Positions 22,685 to 32,623 of a DNA stretch of 37,227 nt are shown piece by piece. A model generated the notes under the pieces. That model had not been told where the DNA came from. It did not search any database and saw only the letters and a list, made by a program, of their open reading frames with translations. Source of the stretch: Planctomycetaceae bacterium (GTDB lineage: Bacteria > Planctomycetota > Planctomycetia > Planctomycetales > Planctomycetaceae); NCBI GenBank assembly GCA_028284885.1, contig JANQQW010000180.1, positions 1-37,227 of the forward strand, read 5' to 3'. Each line of letters opens with the position of its first letter. The stretch's first letter is position 1. The position numbers were made by a program, and so were the translations under genes.

Positions 22685-23782
22685 TCAGTCCTCGTCGGCC
22701 GACTTCGGATCGACGTACAGTGTGACCTGCACGATCTGGCCGGGACGGAGGGGCGTCTCGGCGGAGGGGCTCTGCTTGTAGGCCCGGTGGACGAGCTTCT
22801 CGTTCGCCGCGGGAACGCCACGGTAGAGCTTCGGCTCGACCTGGAGCTTCTTGCACAGTTGGACGACGTCGCGTCCGTGCAGTCCGACGAACGAGGGCAT
22901 CTTTCGGCCCGCGGGGGGAGCCCCTGCCTTGGGCGGCTCGGGCCGTGCGGCGACCGCGGGGTCGTGCCGCTTCAGGGTGACGCCGCCCGTCTCGGGTTGG
23001 AACGGCTTGGCGAACGAGAACGGCCGGTTCACCGTCACGTCCTCGAAGGTGTAGACGGTGTCCGTGTTGCCGCCGGGTCCCTTCAGCATCACCGCGCTGG
23101 GGAGGAAGTTCTTCTTCAGCAGGATGATCTGGGCGTACTGGTAGTTCTGGCGGTCGGCCGCCCACTTGGGGTACGCGACGATCTGCGCCGTCGTGGCGGT
23201 CTGCTTCTTGAGGAACAGCCAGTACCGCTGCTTGGCGACGTTCGGCGGCATGCCGAAGAGGAACGGCAGCGGGCCGTGCATGATGTTGGCCCCCTGGGCG
23301 TCCTTCGGAATGGGGAACACGTCCCCCTGCTTCAGTTCCCGGTCGATCTGGTAGATCTCGCGGCCCGTGCAGATCCACTCGTCGGAGTCGCCCGGGGCGA
23401 GAGCGAACCTGCCGCCCCTCGCACCGGGTGCGAACGTGAGTCCCTTGAGGGCGAGCTTGCCCTTGTCCGGGGCCTCGAACCAGAACTTGCCCTCGGAGTG
23501 CTTCTCGGCCCGGAAGACGTTCTCGTACTCGATGCGGCGGACCTTGCCGTCCATCTTCTTCACCTGAGCGGTCGCGTTCGCCCAGGCCTGCAGCACCTTG
23601 TCCGGCACCTCGGGCAGGTTCGGCAGCTTGAGGGCCTCACCCTCCGGGCGCTGCTCGCGCGGGAGCCGCTGCGCGGTCGGGGTCCGCCGTTCCGTACGCG
23701 GGGCCGACTGCGCCCGAACGGAGTGGACGGGAAGTACGAGGAGCACGCTCGTGGTGAGCGCAAGGGACATGCGGAGCTTCAT
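22685..23782 (-). CDS. Secreted LolA-like protein with PASTA-type C-terminal domain
   Basis: A 365-residue secreted protein. The signal peptide covers residues 1-24 (VLLVLPVHSVRA-Q). Residues about 65-255 give a LolA-like pattern (QVKKMDGKVRRIEYENVF, GKFWFEAPDKGKLAL, DEWICTGREIYQIDRELK) similar to a planctomycete-specific outer-membrane-carrier-like family. Residues about 300-355 resemble a PASTA domain (MPSFVGLHGRDVVQLCKKLQVEP ... LRPGQIVQVTLYVD). The linker is rich in Pro and Ala. PASTA domains bind cell-wall muropeptides elsewhere; here it might anchor the protein. Start ATG 23782 is preceded by GAGGG at 9 bases. Function unknown. Confidence 0.8.
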   Translation of the reverse strand: MKLRMSLALTTSVLLVLPVHSVRAQSAPRTERRTPTAQRLPREQRPEGEALKLPNLPEVPDKVLQAWANATAQVKKMDGKVRRIEYENVFRAEKHSEGKFWFEAPDKGKLALKGLTFAPGARGGRFALAPGDSDEWICTGREIYQIDRELKQGDVFPIPKDAQGANIMHGPLPFLFGMPPNVAKQRYWLFLKKQTATTAQIVAYPKWAADRQNYQYAQIILLKKNFLPSAVMLKGPGGNTDTVYTFEDVTVNRPFSFAKPFQPETGGVTLKRHDPAVAARPEPPKAGAPPAGRKMPSFVGLHGRDVVQLCKKLQVEPKLYRGVPAANEKLVHRAYKQSPSAETPLRPGQIVQVTLYVDPKSADED

Positions 23783-24026
23783 GCTCGTTGGCCCTCGTCC
23801 TGGATGGCGGGTCGTGAATCGGCGGGGATCGCCGGGAAGGGTCGCGAGGCCGGCGGATGCCGGGGGCGGGGAGTCTAGCAGTCGCCGGAAGGCTCAACCA
23901 GACCGATTCGAGCGGCGGACGCCGCCGCAGAATTGTCATCGGCACGTTGCACGCCGCGCATGCACGGGATCGACCTCGGGGCAAGAGATTCGCCCGAAAC
24001 CGCCGCTGCTGCAGTCGTTGCGGCCG

Positions 24027-24662
24027 TCAGTCGATGCGGTGCGGCACGTGGAGCGCCGCGTTCAGCGTGACGACGTAGGTTTCCCCGTCTTTCCGTTTGA
24101 CGTGGTTCACGCAGGTGTTCTCCTGCCGAATCCCCTTCGACGCCGTCAGCGGCAAGCCCAGCAGATCCGTCAACCAGACGCGGTTGACGACGTTGTGGGC
24201 GACCACGATCAGGGTCTCCCCGGCATGGCGGTCGAGCAGCGACTCGAACACCGGCTTCACCCGCTCCAGCACGTCCCGGCACGACTCTCCCTCCGGGTAG
24301 CCGTCCTCGACCGGGTCGTTCATGAAGGCCCGGTACTCGTCCGGCTCCTCGGACTGGATCGTCCCCCAGTCCATTCCCTCCCAACGGCCCACGTCGATCT
24401 CGTGAATCGTCTCGACGAGTTCCGGCTGCATCCCGTGGTGCCCGCCGATCGCCTCGGCCGTCTCGACGGCTCGCTTGAGCGGGCTCGCGTAGAGGGCGTC
24501 GAACGACCGGCTGGCGAAGACCTCGCCGACCGCCTTCGCCTGCGCCCGGCCGTTCTGCGACAGCGAGTGGTTCACCCCCCGCCCCTGCAGCACGTGCGGC
24601 CGGGCCTCGTTGGCGATCGTCGCCCCGTGCCGGACGAGGTAGAGATGCGTCGCGGATCCCAT
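24027..24662 (-). CDS. Histidine phosphatase (phosphoglycerate mutase superfamily)
   Basis: A 211-residue enzyme of the histidine phosphatase superfamily. The catalytic motif LVRHGATIANEARPHV gives the phospho-accepting His (residue 11), the second Arg lies in YASPLKRAVETAEAI, the acid/base Glu in EIDVGRWEGMDW, and the second His in VVAHNVVNR. This resembles the cobalamin-phosphatase/PhoE-type branch more than a glycolytic mutase. The start ATG at 24662 has a poor ribosome binding site. It follows the Mpo1-like gene by 29 bases on the same strand, so they probably share a transcript. Substrate unknown. Confidence 0.9.
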   Translation of the reverse strand: MGSATHLYLVRHGATIANEARPHVLQGRGVNHSLSQNGRAQAKAVGEVFASRSFDALYASPLKRAVETAEAIGGHHGMQPELVETIHEIDVGRWEGMDWGTIQSEEPDEYRAFMNDPVEDGYPEGESCRDVLERVKPVFESLLDRHAGETLIVVAHNVVNRVWLTDLLGLPLTASKGIRQENTCVNHVKRKDGETYVVTLNAALHVPHRID

Positions 24663-24691
24663 GAGTGTTTCGTCGTGTTCGAGTTCCGGTC

Positions 24692-25006
24692 TCAGTTCGC
24701 CGTGTCGGCGACGTCCTCGCCGCGGCTGCGACGGTCCTCCGGGCTGCCCGGCATGAACTCCTGGTACTTCATGCCCAGAAGCTTCTTCACCAGCACGACC
24801 TCCCCGGCGTCGTTCCCCTCGATCGCGTGCCCGACGAACTGCAGCACGTACCCACCGACGAAGCAGCCGAGCGCCCACCAGCCGTGCCCGAGGACGAGCA
24901 CGATCAACGAGACGACGAACGTCAGCGGCACGCCGAACAGGTGCAGCAACCGGTTGACCGGGTGCTGATGCCGTTCCACGTAGTTCACGACGAATCGGCG
25001 GAGCAT
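24692..25006 (-). CDS. Mpo1-like (DUF962) membrane protein
   Basis: A 104-residue protein with two or three hydrophobic helices. The DUF962/Mpo1 signature is present: HQHPVNRLLHLFGVPL near residue 13 and QFVGHAIEGN near residue 61, which supply the histidines of the family's iron site. The yeast relative Mpo1 is an Fe(II) dioxygenase in phytosphingosine breakdown; the bacterial function is not established. I start at ATG 25006; the frame extends further upstream, but only this start gives normal length. It is divergent from the receiver-domain gene, with 121 bases between them for both promoters. Confidence 0.85.
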   Translation of the reverse strand: MLRRFVVNYVERHQHPVNRLLHLFGVPLTFVVSLIVLVLGHGWWALGCFVGGYVLQFVGHAIEGNDAGEVVLVKKLLGMKYQEFMPGSPEDRRSRGEDVADTAN

Positions 25007-25127
25007 CCGAATCTCGGCAACGAACGAGGGAAGGCCATGGGACTGGGGGGACGCGGGCGGGGCGGTATCGTAGTATGGAGTTCGGGTGGGCACCACGTTC
25101 TCTCCGTGTTCTTCGGACGAACCGCAC

Positions 25128-25517
25128 GTGAAACGCGTACTCAGCATCGGACAGTGTGGCGTCGACCACGCGTCCATCTCCCGATTCCTCCGCGACCGGT
25201 TCGACGCCGAGGTGCAGTCGGCCGACGACGGCGACGAGGCGGTCGAACAGCTGTCCGCCGGGGCGTTCGACCTCGTGCTCGTCAACCGCGTGCTGGACCG
25301 CACGGGCGGCGACGGCCTCGCGGTCGTCGAGAACCTGATGGCCGACCCGGGGCGGGGGAACACGCCCGTGATGCTCGTCACGAACTTCCCGGACTGGCAG
25401 CAACGGGCCGTGGCACTCGGGGCGGTCGCGGGGTTCGGGAAAGCCGACCTGCACTCGCCCGCGGCTGCGGACCGAGTCGCCCCCTATCTCACCGCGAATC
25501 CTGCGGAAGAGGACTGA
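25128..25517 (+). CDS. Stand-alone receiver-like domain with altered phosphosite
   Basis: A 129-residue response-regulator-like protein from the GTG at 25128 (an earlier in-frame start at 25086 exists). The fold pattern is clear: RVLSIGQCGVDHASISRFL, then FDLVLVNRVLD, then TPVMLVTNFP, and GFGKADLH for the conserved Lys. At the phosphoacceptor position the usual Asp is Asn (LVLVNRV), and the acidic pair after the first strand is only partly kept. It is therefore likely a pseudo-receiver working by protein contact, not phosphorylation, unless the neighbouring Asp is used. It has no output domain. The DUF2007 gene follows two bases after its stop. Confidence 0.8.
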   Translation: MKRVLSIGQCGVDHASISRFLRDRFDAEVQSADDGDEAVEQLSAGAFDLVLVNRVLDRTGGDGLAVVENLMADPGRGNTPVMLVTNFPDWQQRAVALGAVAGFGKADLHSPAAADRVAPYLTANPAEED

Positions 25518-25519
25518 CC

Positions 25520-25750
25520 ATGTCGCAATCCAACCTCGTGCCCGTCTACTCGGTCGGCGAGCCGACCCACGCCGAACTCGTCAAGGACGCCCTCGAGCTC
25601 GAGGGGATCCCGTGCTTCGTCGAGGGCGAGAACCAAGGCAGCTTCGTCGGCGTGCTGGAGATCCGGCTGCTGGTCCCCGCCGACCGCGCCGTGGCCGCCC
25701 GCGAGTTCATCCTCGAGCACGAGGACCGCTACCACGACGAGGAAGAGTAG
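25520..25750 (+). CDS. DUF2007 putative signal-transducing protein
   Basis: A 76-residue protein with the DUF2007 pattern: VPVYSVGEPTHAELVKDALELEGIP, CFVEGEN, then EIRLLVPADRAVAAREFI. It resembles a ferredoxin-like or PII-type small fold. ATG at 25520 follows the purine tract GGAAGAGG at 25505-25512. It is coupled to the receiver-like gene, which supports a signalling role. The gene ends three bases before a convergent gene. Confidence 0.85.
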   Translation: MSQSNLVPVYSVGEPTHAELVKDALELEGIPCFVEGENQGSFVGVLEIRLLVPADRAVAAREFILEHEDRYHDEEE

Positions 25751-25753
25751 GGC

Positions 25754-26461
25754 TCAAGGCAGCTCGCGGATCCGCAGGCCCTTGAACTCGATCGGTGCTC
25801 CCTCGGCCTCGAGGCACAGGTAGCCGCTCGCCGGCATGCAGTCCTTGCCGCCGGAGACCTCCTCGCCGTTCACGCTCAGCCGCACCTCGCCGTCCACCGC
25901 CCGCACGTGGTAGTGGTTCCACTCGCCGGCCGGCTTCACCAGCCGCTTCGTGGGGAAGCTCCGCCGCTTGTTCGGGGCCGTCGGCGGGAAGGGCGTCATC
26001 TTCGACGACCCGACCGGGAACACGTCGCCGTGCCCGGTGAACCAGTCCGGCTTCTTCCCCGTCCGCTTCTCCCAGTTCGTCTCGTAGGCCGGGTCGAGCA
26101 CCTGCACCTCGATCCCCCCCGGCGGCAGCTTCCCCTTCGGCAGGTCCTTCAGCACCTCGTCGGTCGCCCACAGGAACACGCCCGAGTTCCCGGCCGGCTT
26201 CTCGTGCTTCCACCACACGACCAGTTCCAGGTTCGTGTACTTCTTCGCCGTGCGGATCACGCCGACCGGCCGACCAGTGCAGCGGATGATCTCGCCGTCG
26301 AAGGTCCACGTGTTCTCGTCGCCGTTCACGTCGACGAAGTCCTTCTCTCCGAGGGCCCGCCAACCCTCTCCCTTCCCCTCGACCAGCTTGGGGGCGTCCT
26401 CGGCAACTGCGAGAACTGGGAAGAGGACGATAACGGCGAACGCGAGATGGTGCTTGTTCAT
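25754..26461 (-). CDS. Secreted DUF1080 (3-keto-disaccharide hydrolase-like) protein
   Basis: A 235-residue secreted protein. The N-terminal signal peptide (MNKHHLAFAVIVLFPVLAVA) is followed by one DUF1080 concanavalin-like domain: ENTWTFDGEIIRCTG, NLELVVWWKHEKPAGNSGVFL, IEVQVLDPAY and GEWNHYHVRAVDGEVRLSVNG. The pattern is typical of the planctomycete secreted family acting on glycosides via 3-keto sugars. The catalytic assignment is from the family only. The start ATG at 26461 is the first Met in front of the signal sequence. It is not linked to the DUF1080-ThuA fusion. Confidence 0.88.
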   Translation of the reverse strand: MNKHHLAFAVIVLFPVLAVAEDAPKLVEGKGEGWRALGEKDFVDVNGDENTWTFDGEIIRCTGRPVGVIRTAKKYTNLELVVWWKHEKPAGNSGVFLWATDEVLKDLPKGKLPPGGIEVQVLDPAYETNWEKRTGKKPDWFTGHGDVFPVGSSKMTPFPPTAPNKRRSFPTKRLVKPAGEWNHYHVRAVDGEVRLSVNGEEVSGGKDCMPASGYLCLEAEGAPIEFKGLRIRELP

Positions 26462-26530
26462 GCGATTCACGCTACCCGCGTGACGACGTGCGGACAAGCA
26501 TCGCCCCGCGAGCACGACAGTTCGGTCGTG

Positions 26531-26713
26531 TTGGACCACAGAGACACAGAGGGGCACAGAGAAGTCCGAATGCGTTGTTCGGTTCTACTGGGACACTCAC
26601 GCTGCTCGCCACGCCTCGACGACGGATGGCCAACGATGAGTCCAGCTCCCGGTGATCACGTGAAAGCGGCCTCCCTGCCTTCCTCTGTGCCCCTCTGTGT
26701 CTCTGTGGTTCAA
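26531..26713. repeat. 31-base inverted repeat flanking the M42 peptidase stop
   Basis: Arms 26531-26561 and 26683-26713 are inverted copies with 30 of 31 bases matching, separated by 121 bases. The wording is a short purine-pyrimidine phrase (ACCACAGAGACACAGAGG). The right arm ends directly before the stop codon of the M42 peptidase gene (26714-26716 in plus coordinates). No gene fits between the arms. This looks like a dispersed intergenic repeat; a mobile mini-element is possible. Confidence 0.75.
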
Positions 26714-27793
26714 TCAGAACCGCCGCAGCGGCTCGACCGACTCCAGCCCGCTCACCGTCCCGGCCACGAGATCGACGATCCGCCGCACGTCGCGCACGTC
26801 GAACATCTCGACGGCCGAGTGCGAGTACCGGCGGGCCAGCCCGACGACCATCGCGGCCACGTCGCCAGAGGCCTGTTGGGCCGAGGTCGCGTCCGTCACG
26901 CCGGCCGTGTCGACGATCAACTGGTACGGAATGCCCAGTCGGTCGGCCGTCTCGCGGACGAACCGCCGCAACGGCCCGTGCGTGCTGAGCCCCCGCGTCT
27001 CCCGCACCTTCAGCAGCGGCCCCTTGCCGATCTCCCACGGCAGTTCGTCCGGCCGCAGGTCGGGCGTGCCGCCGGCGGGGACGGTGTCGATCGCCAGCAT
27101 GACGTCCGGCTCGATCCGCTTCGCCGCGACCGCCGCCCCGCGAAGCCCGATCTCCTCCTCGACCACGATCGCGTAGACCACGTTCGCCGCGACCGACTCC
27201 TTCGCCAACCGCTCGGCCACTTCGAGCACCGAGACCACGCCGATCCGGTCGTCGACCGCCTTCCCAAAGAAGACGTTCGGGTTTCGCGTGGCCGTCATCT
27301 CGCCGACGAACGTGATCGGCGTCCCGACTTCGACACCCCACGCGGCCACCTCGTCCGCCGAACCGGCCCCGACGTCGACGTAGAGCTGGTTGACCGCCGG
27401 AACCCGTCGCGCCTCGTCACCGCTGAGCACGTGCCCCGGCTTCACGCCGACCACGCCTTCGAGTGGTCCGTCCGCCCCGTGCACCCGCACCCGCTGGCCG
27501 GGCAGCACCATGTCCGTCGGGTGCCCCAGCTTCGCGAACCGCAGGAACCCGCCCGGCAACAACGACGTGACGAGAAACCCGATCTCGTCCGCGTGAGCCG
27601 TCACCATCACGACCGGCCCGTCCTCCGCCCCCACCTGCCGCCCGTAGACGTTGCCCCGAACGTCCACTTCGACGGCATCGCAAACCGCCGCCAACCCGTC
27701 CCGCACGGCCCGCAACACGGTCTCCTCGAACCCCACGGGAGCGTCGATCGACGCGAACTCGCGAATGCGATCGGCGATTCGTTCAAGCGACAT
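26714..27793 (-). CDS. M42-family metallopeptidase (glutamyl/deblocking aminopeptidase-like)
   Basis: A 359-residue cytosolic aminopeptidase. Metal ligands in order: His in VMVTAHADEIGF (with the following Asp), the Asp pair in GKAVDDRIGV, the Glu pair in VVEEEIGLRGA, Asp in AIDTVPA, and a C-terminal His in YSHSAVEMFDVRD. This matches M42 (FrvX/YsdC/PepA-like) and not M20. Such enzymes form dodecameric shells removing N-terminal residues. ATG at 27793. Its 3' end is bounded by the 31-base repeat. It lies 16 bases downstream of the DUF2726 gene on the same strand, so the two may share a transcript with aspS. Confidence 0.92.
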   Translation of the reverse strand: MSLERIADRIREFASIDAPVGFEETVLRAVRDGLAAVCDAVEVDVRGNVYGRQVGAEDGPVVMVTAHADEIGFLVTSLLPGGFLRFAKLGHPTDMVLPGQRVRVHGADGPLEGVVGVKPGHVLSGDEARRVPAVNQLYVDVGAGSADEVAAWGVEVGTPITFVGEMTATRNPNVFFGKAVDDRIGVVSVLEVAERLAKESVAANVVYAIVVEEEIGLRGAAVAAKRIEPDVMLAIDTVPAGGTPDLRPDELPWEIGKGPLLKVRETRGLSTHGPLRRFVRETADRLGIPYQLIVDTAGVTDATSAQQASGDVAAMVVGLARRYSHSAVEMFDVRDVRRIVDLVAGTVSGLESVEPLRRF

Positions 27794-27809
27794 TGGATTC
27801 GCTGGTCCT

Positions 27810-28307
27810 CTACTCGAAGTCCTCTGGGACGCGTCCCCGGTAACGGGGCAACTCCTCGGTCCGGAGTTCGACACCGGACTTCATCGCCTGACGCAGTTTG
27901 CGAAGAACACGATCCGGGTCGAACTTCGGTCGGACACGGAACCTTGCCAGCGGAATCCCGGCGGCGGCGAGAGTCACCTCGAACGTCGCGTCTCGCTTGA
28001 CCCGTTTCGGACGGTCGTGCGTCCGATCGTCCAGTTCGATCGCAAGCACCGGCCGAAACGTCCCACGGTCGCAGAGAACGAAGTCGACGTGGTACTGCGT
28101 CACTCGATTGAGCAACGACCTGTGACGCGCACCGACCGCTCGAATGTCGACCAGGTCGGCGAGCCGCACCATCGGCCAGACGTGGTAGACGTCACCCACG
28201 ACGCGAGACAGCACTCCGAAGAAGTCGCTCTCCGCACCACTCAACAAAGACTCCTTCGCCTCGTAGGAGAGTTCCTCGAGTTCGAGTTCGGAGTCGCCGT
28301 CGTCCAC
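27810..28307 (-). CDS. DUF2726 protein (restriction-endonuclease-like fold)
   Basis: A 165-residue protein with the DUF2726 pattern: LLSGAESDFFGVL, VRLADLVDIRA, YHVDFVLCDR, LAIELDDRTHDRP, KRDATFEVTLAAAGIPL. The D...ELDD arrangement fits the PD-(D/E)xK nuclease superfamily. It starts at GTG 28307, with AAGGAG lying in the last codons of aspS and a 10-base gap, so translation is probably coupled to aspS. Biological role unknown; nuclease activity is inference. Confidence 0.82.
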   Translation of the reverse strand: MDDGDSELELEELSYEAKESLLSGAESDFFGVLSRVVGDVYHVWPMVRLADLVDIRAVGARHRSLLNRVTQYHVDFVLCDRGTFRPVLAIELDDRTHDRPKRVKRDATFEVTLAAAGIPLARFRVRPKFDPDRVLRKLRQAMKSGVELRTEELPRYRGRVPEDFE

Positions 28308-28314
28308 GGTCAGC

Positions 28315-30108
<1,794 letters not shown>

Positions 30109-30377
30109 GGTCTCGGTCCGTAGGTCGGCGTCGTGGGGAACGGAGCCCCGGCACGGTCGTCGGCCGGGTGCGTTCACCGGAAGCGGAGACGTCGCCGCCC
30201 TCTCCGGGCCGGCGACTGGCCACACACGGTAGCCCGCAGCCCGACTCGCTGGCAACGGCGAACGCCCGACGCGAACCGCGGTGTACCGAAATCCCGCGCG
30301 ATGTTGCTATCCTCTTCGTCAACTCGCGGGGCGAGCTCGCCGGGCTCTCCGACCGAACGGACACCGGACCACACGGA

Positions 30378-30614
30378 ATGGCACGACCGAAGGCACTCAA
30401 GCTCCTCGCCGACGCCGAGAAGCAACTGCTCAAGGCGTTGGCCCGTGCGGAACAAGCGCACGACGTGTGCGCCGAGCACGGGCTCGAGGAAACCTCCCTG
30501 CGCACCGTGGAACTCGTCGTCGAGACGCTACGCGAGTCGCGCGACAAGCTGGAGCACGGCCGGACGCTGATCGCCCAGGCGATCGCCACGCAGAAGCTCA
30601 ACGGCGGCGGCTGA
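30378..30614 (+). CDS. Small helical protein of unknown function
   Basis: A 78-residue soluble protein from ATG 30378. It is almost entirely predicted helix, with heptad-like spacing (ALKLLADAEKQLLKALARAEQAHD; VELVVETLRESRDKLEHGRTLI), so it may form a helical hairpin or coiled coil. No family was recognised. Ribosome binding is weak (CGGA). It is divergent from aspS and convergent with rpiB, 8 bases apart. The gene could be real or chance, but its amino-acid usage is normal and not shadow-like. Confidence 0.6.
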   Translation: MARPKALKLLADAEKQLLKALARAEQAHDVCAEHGLEETSLRTVELVVETLRESRDKLEHGRTLIAQAIATQKLNGGG

Positions 30615-30622
30615 CCCGTCCG

Positions 30623-31060
30623 TCAGGCCGGCGGACGGTCGAGCTTCTCGATCCGTGCGACGTGCCGACCGGCCTCGAAGTCGCTCGTCAGCCACGTGTC
30701 CACGATCGCCTTCGCCGTCGGCTCGTCGATCAGTCGGGCCCCCAGCGAGATGCAGTTCGCATCGTTGTGCTCGCGGCCGAGTCGGGCCGTCTCGACGGTC
30801 CAGCAGAGCGCACACCGCACGCCGACGACGCGGTTGGCCGCCATCGCCTCGCCGTTCCCGGACCCGCCCAGCACGATCGCCCGGTCGCACTCGCCGTCCG
30901 CGACGGCCTTGGCCGCCGGGAAGACGAAGTCCGGGTAGTCACAGCGGTCCGGCGAGTCCGTGCCGAAGTCCACGACCTCGTGTCCGGACTCGACGAGGTG
31001 CGACTTCAGCACCTCCTTGAGGTCGTAGCCGGCGTGGTCCGTGCCGAGAGCGATTTTCAT
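30623..31060 (-). CDS. rpiB: Ribose-5-phosphate isomerase B, mycobacterial-type active site
   Basis: A 145-residue RpiB. It interconverts ribose-5-phosphate and ribulose-5-phosphate. DHAGYDLK and CDYPDF supply phosphate/base contacts. The E. coli enzyme's catalytic Cys segment (CGTGIG) reads GGSGNGEAMAANR here, so the Cys is absent and the Glu after GSGNG would serve as base, as known for the Mycobacterium tuberculosis type. REHNDAN and GRHVARI complete the family pattern. Start ATG 31060. Confidence 0.94.
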   Translation of the reverse strand: MKIALGTDHAGYDLKEVLKSHLVESGHEVVDFGTDSPDRCDYPDFVFPAAKAVADGECDRAIVLGGSGNGEAMAANRVVGVRCALCWTVETARLGREHNDANCISLGARLIDEPTAKAIVDTWLTSDFEAGRHVARIEKLDRPPA

Positions 31061-31116
31061 GAGCGGTGAGCCTGCGGCGGTCGGCAGTCAGCGGTCAGCT
31101 TCGGAAACCGGGGAAC

Positions 31117-32070
31117 TCACTCGCCCTTGGCCCACGCGGCGTGGACGCCGGCGACGTTGGCCTTCTGGGTGTCCCCGGCGTGGACGAACGCGGCGTAGCG
31201 GAGCCGCAGGGACTCCCCCTTCGCCAGGTGCACCGGCTTCGCCGGCTGCTTCCCCTTGCTGTAGATCTTCTCGCCGAACGGGCTGACGGCGAACAGCCCG
31301 TAGGCTCGCACGTGGTACCGGGACTTGCGGAAGTTGCCCGGGTGGTCGAACAACGCGACGCCGACGCTCTTCCCCTCGACCTCGCCGTGGTAGTCCAGCC
31401 AGGCGTTCGTCTTGCCCCAGGACGGAGGCTCGCCGGTCTCGCCGGCCGGGTTGACGATCTGCCCGCTCCCCTTCTTCACGGTGAGTTCCTCCGGCAGCCG
31501 GACGGCAAAGAAGCCCTCCTTGGTGTCGTCGAAGGTCACCTTCTCCGCAACCGCCGCGAGCGTGACGTCGAACGCCATCAGCCGGTTGGCGTGAATCGCG
31601 ACGTTCGTCGTCTCGCTGAGGACCGGCTTCCCGTCCTTGCCGATCCAGTGGTTCACGATCCGCAGCTTCGCCGGGTCCCCCTTCGCCTCGACGATCTCGA
31701 CCGACTTGTTGACGACCTTGCCCGGCACGTCCCCTGCCGGCACCGACTCCGCCTGCATGACCTTCCTCGAGCCCCAGTAGTCGACGCCGTTGACGTGCTC
31801 CACGCCGATGTAGAGCCCCGTGTGGTGCAGGTGGTCGGACGGCCGCGTGTCGGTGACGACGACGTCGCCCGGAGCGTGCAGCGGGTGCCAGTACGGCCGG
31901 CCCTTGGTCGGAGCGAGGTTGAGCGTCGCGAACGGCGACCCGTCGACGAGGACGTTCACCACGTTCTCGCCCTTGGCGATGCTCACCTCGCCGGACCGGG
32001 CGGACGACGCACCGGTCGTGCCGATCACGAGGGCCAGGAGAACAGGGGCGGCTTGGCGGAATCCGGGCAC
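31117..32070 (-). CDS. Secreted DUF6807 (PmoA-like) protein
   Basis: A 317-residue secreted protein from GTG 32070, with a strong GGAGGAGG ribosome binding site and 5-base gap. A signal peptide (VLLALVIGTTGASSARS) is followed by a single DUF6807 domain: RPYWHPLHAPGDVVVTDTRPSDHLHHTGLYIGVEHVNGVDYWG, FDVTLAAVAEKVTFDDTKEGFFAVRLPEE, WLDYHGEVEGKSVGVALFDHPGNFR. The name 'PmoA-like' is historical; there is no relation to methane monooxygenase activity that can be supported. Probably a carbohydrate-associated enzyme. Operon neighbours: none certain. Confidence 0.88.
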   Translation of the reverse strand: MPGFRQAAPVLLALVIGTTGASSARSGEVSIAKGENVVNVLVDGSPFATLNLAPTKGRPYWHPLHAPGDVVVTDTRPSDHLHHTGLYIGVEHVNGVDYWGSRKVMQAESVPAGDVPGKVVNKSVEIVEAKGDPAKLRIVNHWIGKDGKPVLSETTNVAIHANRLMAFDVTLAAVAEKVTFDDTKEGFFAVRLPEELTVKKGSGQIVNPAGETGEPPSWGKTNAWLDYHGEVEGKSVGVALFDHPGNFRKSRYHVRAYGLFAVSPFGEKIYSKGKQPAKPVHLAKGESLRLRYAAFVHAGDTQKANVAGVHAAWAKGE

Positions 32071-32273
32071 GGCGGCCTCCTCCGAAATCGAGCAGGAAGT
32101 GCGAAACGCTGCCGTTGCATCCTAACCGGAACCACGCTTGGCCGGGAGCGTTCGAGAGGAGCGGCCTGTCGAACCGGAATGTCGAGCGGGACGAGAATCC
32201 AAGCGAAACGACCGCACTTCCGGACGCCGGCTGCCGATAGAGGGACTCGTCAGCGAGTTCCGACGAACTGATC

Positions 32274-32500
32274 GGCTCGTCTCCGCCAGACGAGCCACGC
32301 GACCACGAGTTTCGTCATCCGAACCGGCGGAGGACCAAATACCGCGTAGGCCGCTGCCCTTTCCCGCACGCGGGGTGATCCACTGAAGTGGCACGGGCGG
32401 CCGTCTTTCTCGCAGCGACTCCTGATCGTCGCCTTCACCGACGAGACTCGACACTCGCGGCCGCGGAACCCCCCAACGGGTTCCGCGGCCGCTCTTTGTT
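32274..32500 (+). ncRNA. Candidate structured small RNA in a gene-free stretch
   Basis: This is the central part of the 607-base gap 32071-32677, which has no convincing gene on either strand. Three strong stems lie in a row on the plus strand: a perfect 9-bp hairpin at 32274-32296, a stem formed by 32349-32359 and 32395-32402 followed by a T/C run, and a 15-bp terminator at 32457-32492. A terminator for a plus-strand transcript has no plus-strand gene in front, so a small RNA is a reasonable reading. I do not recognise 6S RNA, SRP RNA, tmRNA or RNase P. The start is unknown. Confidence 0.35.
32457..32500 (+). terminator. Perfect 15-bp terminator stem on the plus strand
   Basis: Arms 32457-32471 and 32478-32492 pair perfectly with a 6-base loop, followed by TCTTTGTT. 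The tail marks the plus strand as the ending transcript; on the minus strand there is no T-run. Its upstream transcript is unidentified. Confidence 0.75.
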
Positions 32501-32623
32501 CGTGGTTCGCCGGTTCTCGGTTCCCCACGCTCGCGTTCCGCCGTCCTCCTGACGGCCGAACGCGGCTCGGCTCGCGAGCTCCGTTCGTGGCCTTCCGTGG
32601 CCACTCACTGCGCTGCCTGCATT

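Noticed and set aside
23944-23964. Another TTGCA ... TGCA dyad
   Set aside because: The spacer is 9 bases instead of 7 and the flanks do not match, so it is probably chance.
32240-32330. Hammerhead ribozyme core (CTGACGAG and CGAAAC on the minus strand)
   Set aside because: The two core parts can be placed only with two extra bases after stem I and a mismatch beside the cleavage triplet, so the fold does not close.
32122-32604. Minus-strand open frame of about 160 codons and a plus-strand one of 82 codons in the gap
   Set aside because: Composition is shadow-like, with no recognisable fold, no ribosome binding site, and the frames run through strong hairpins.
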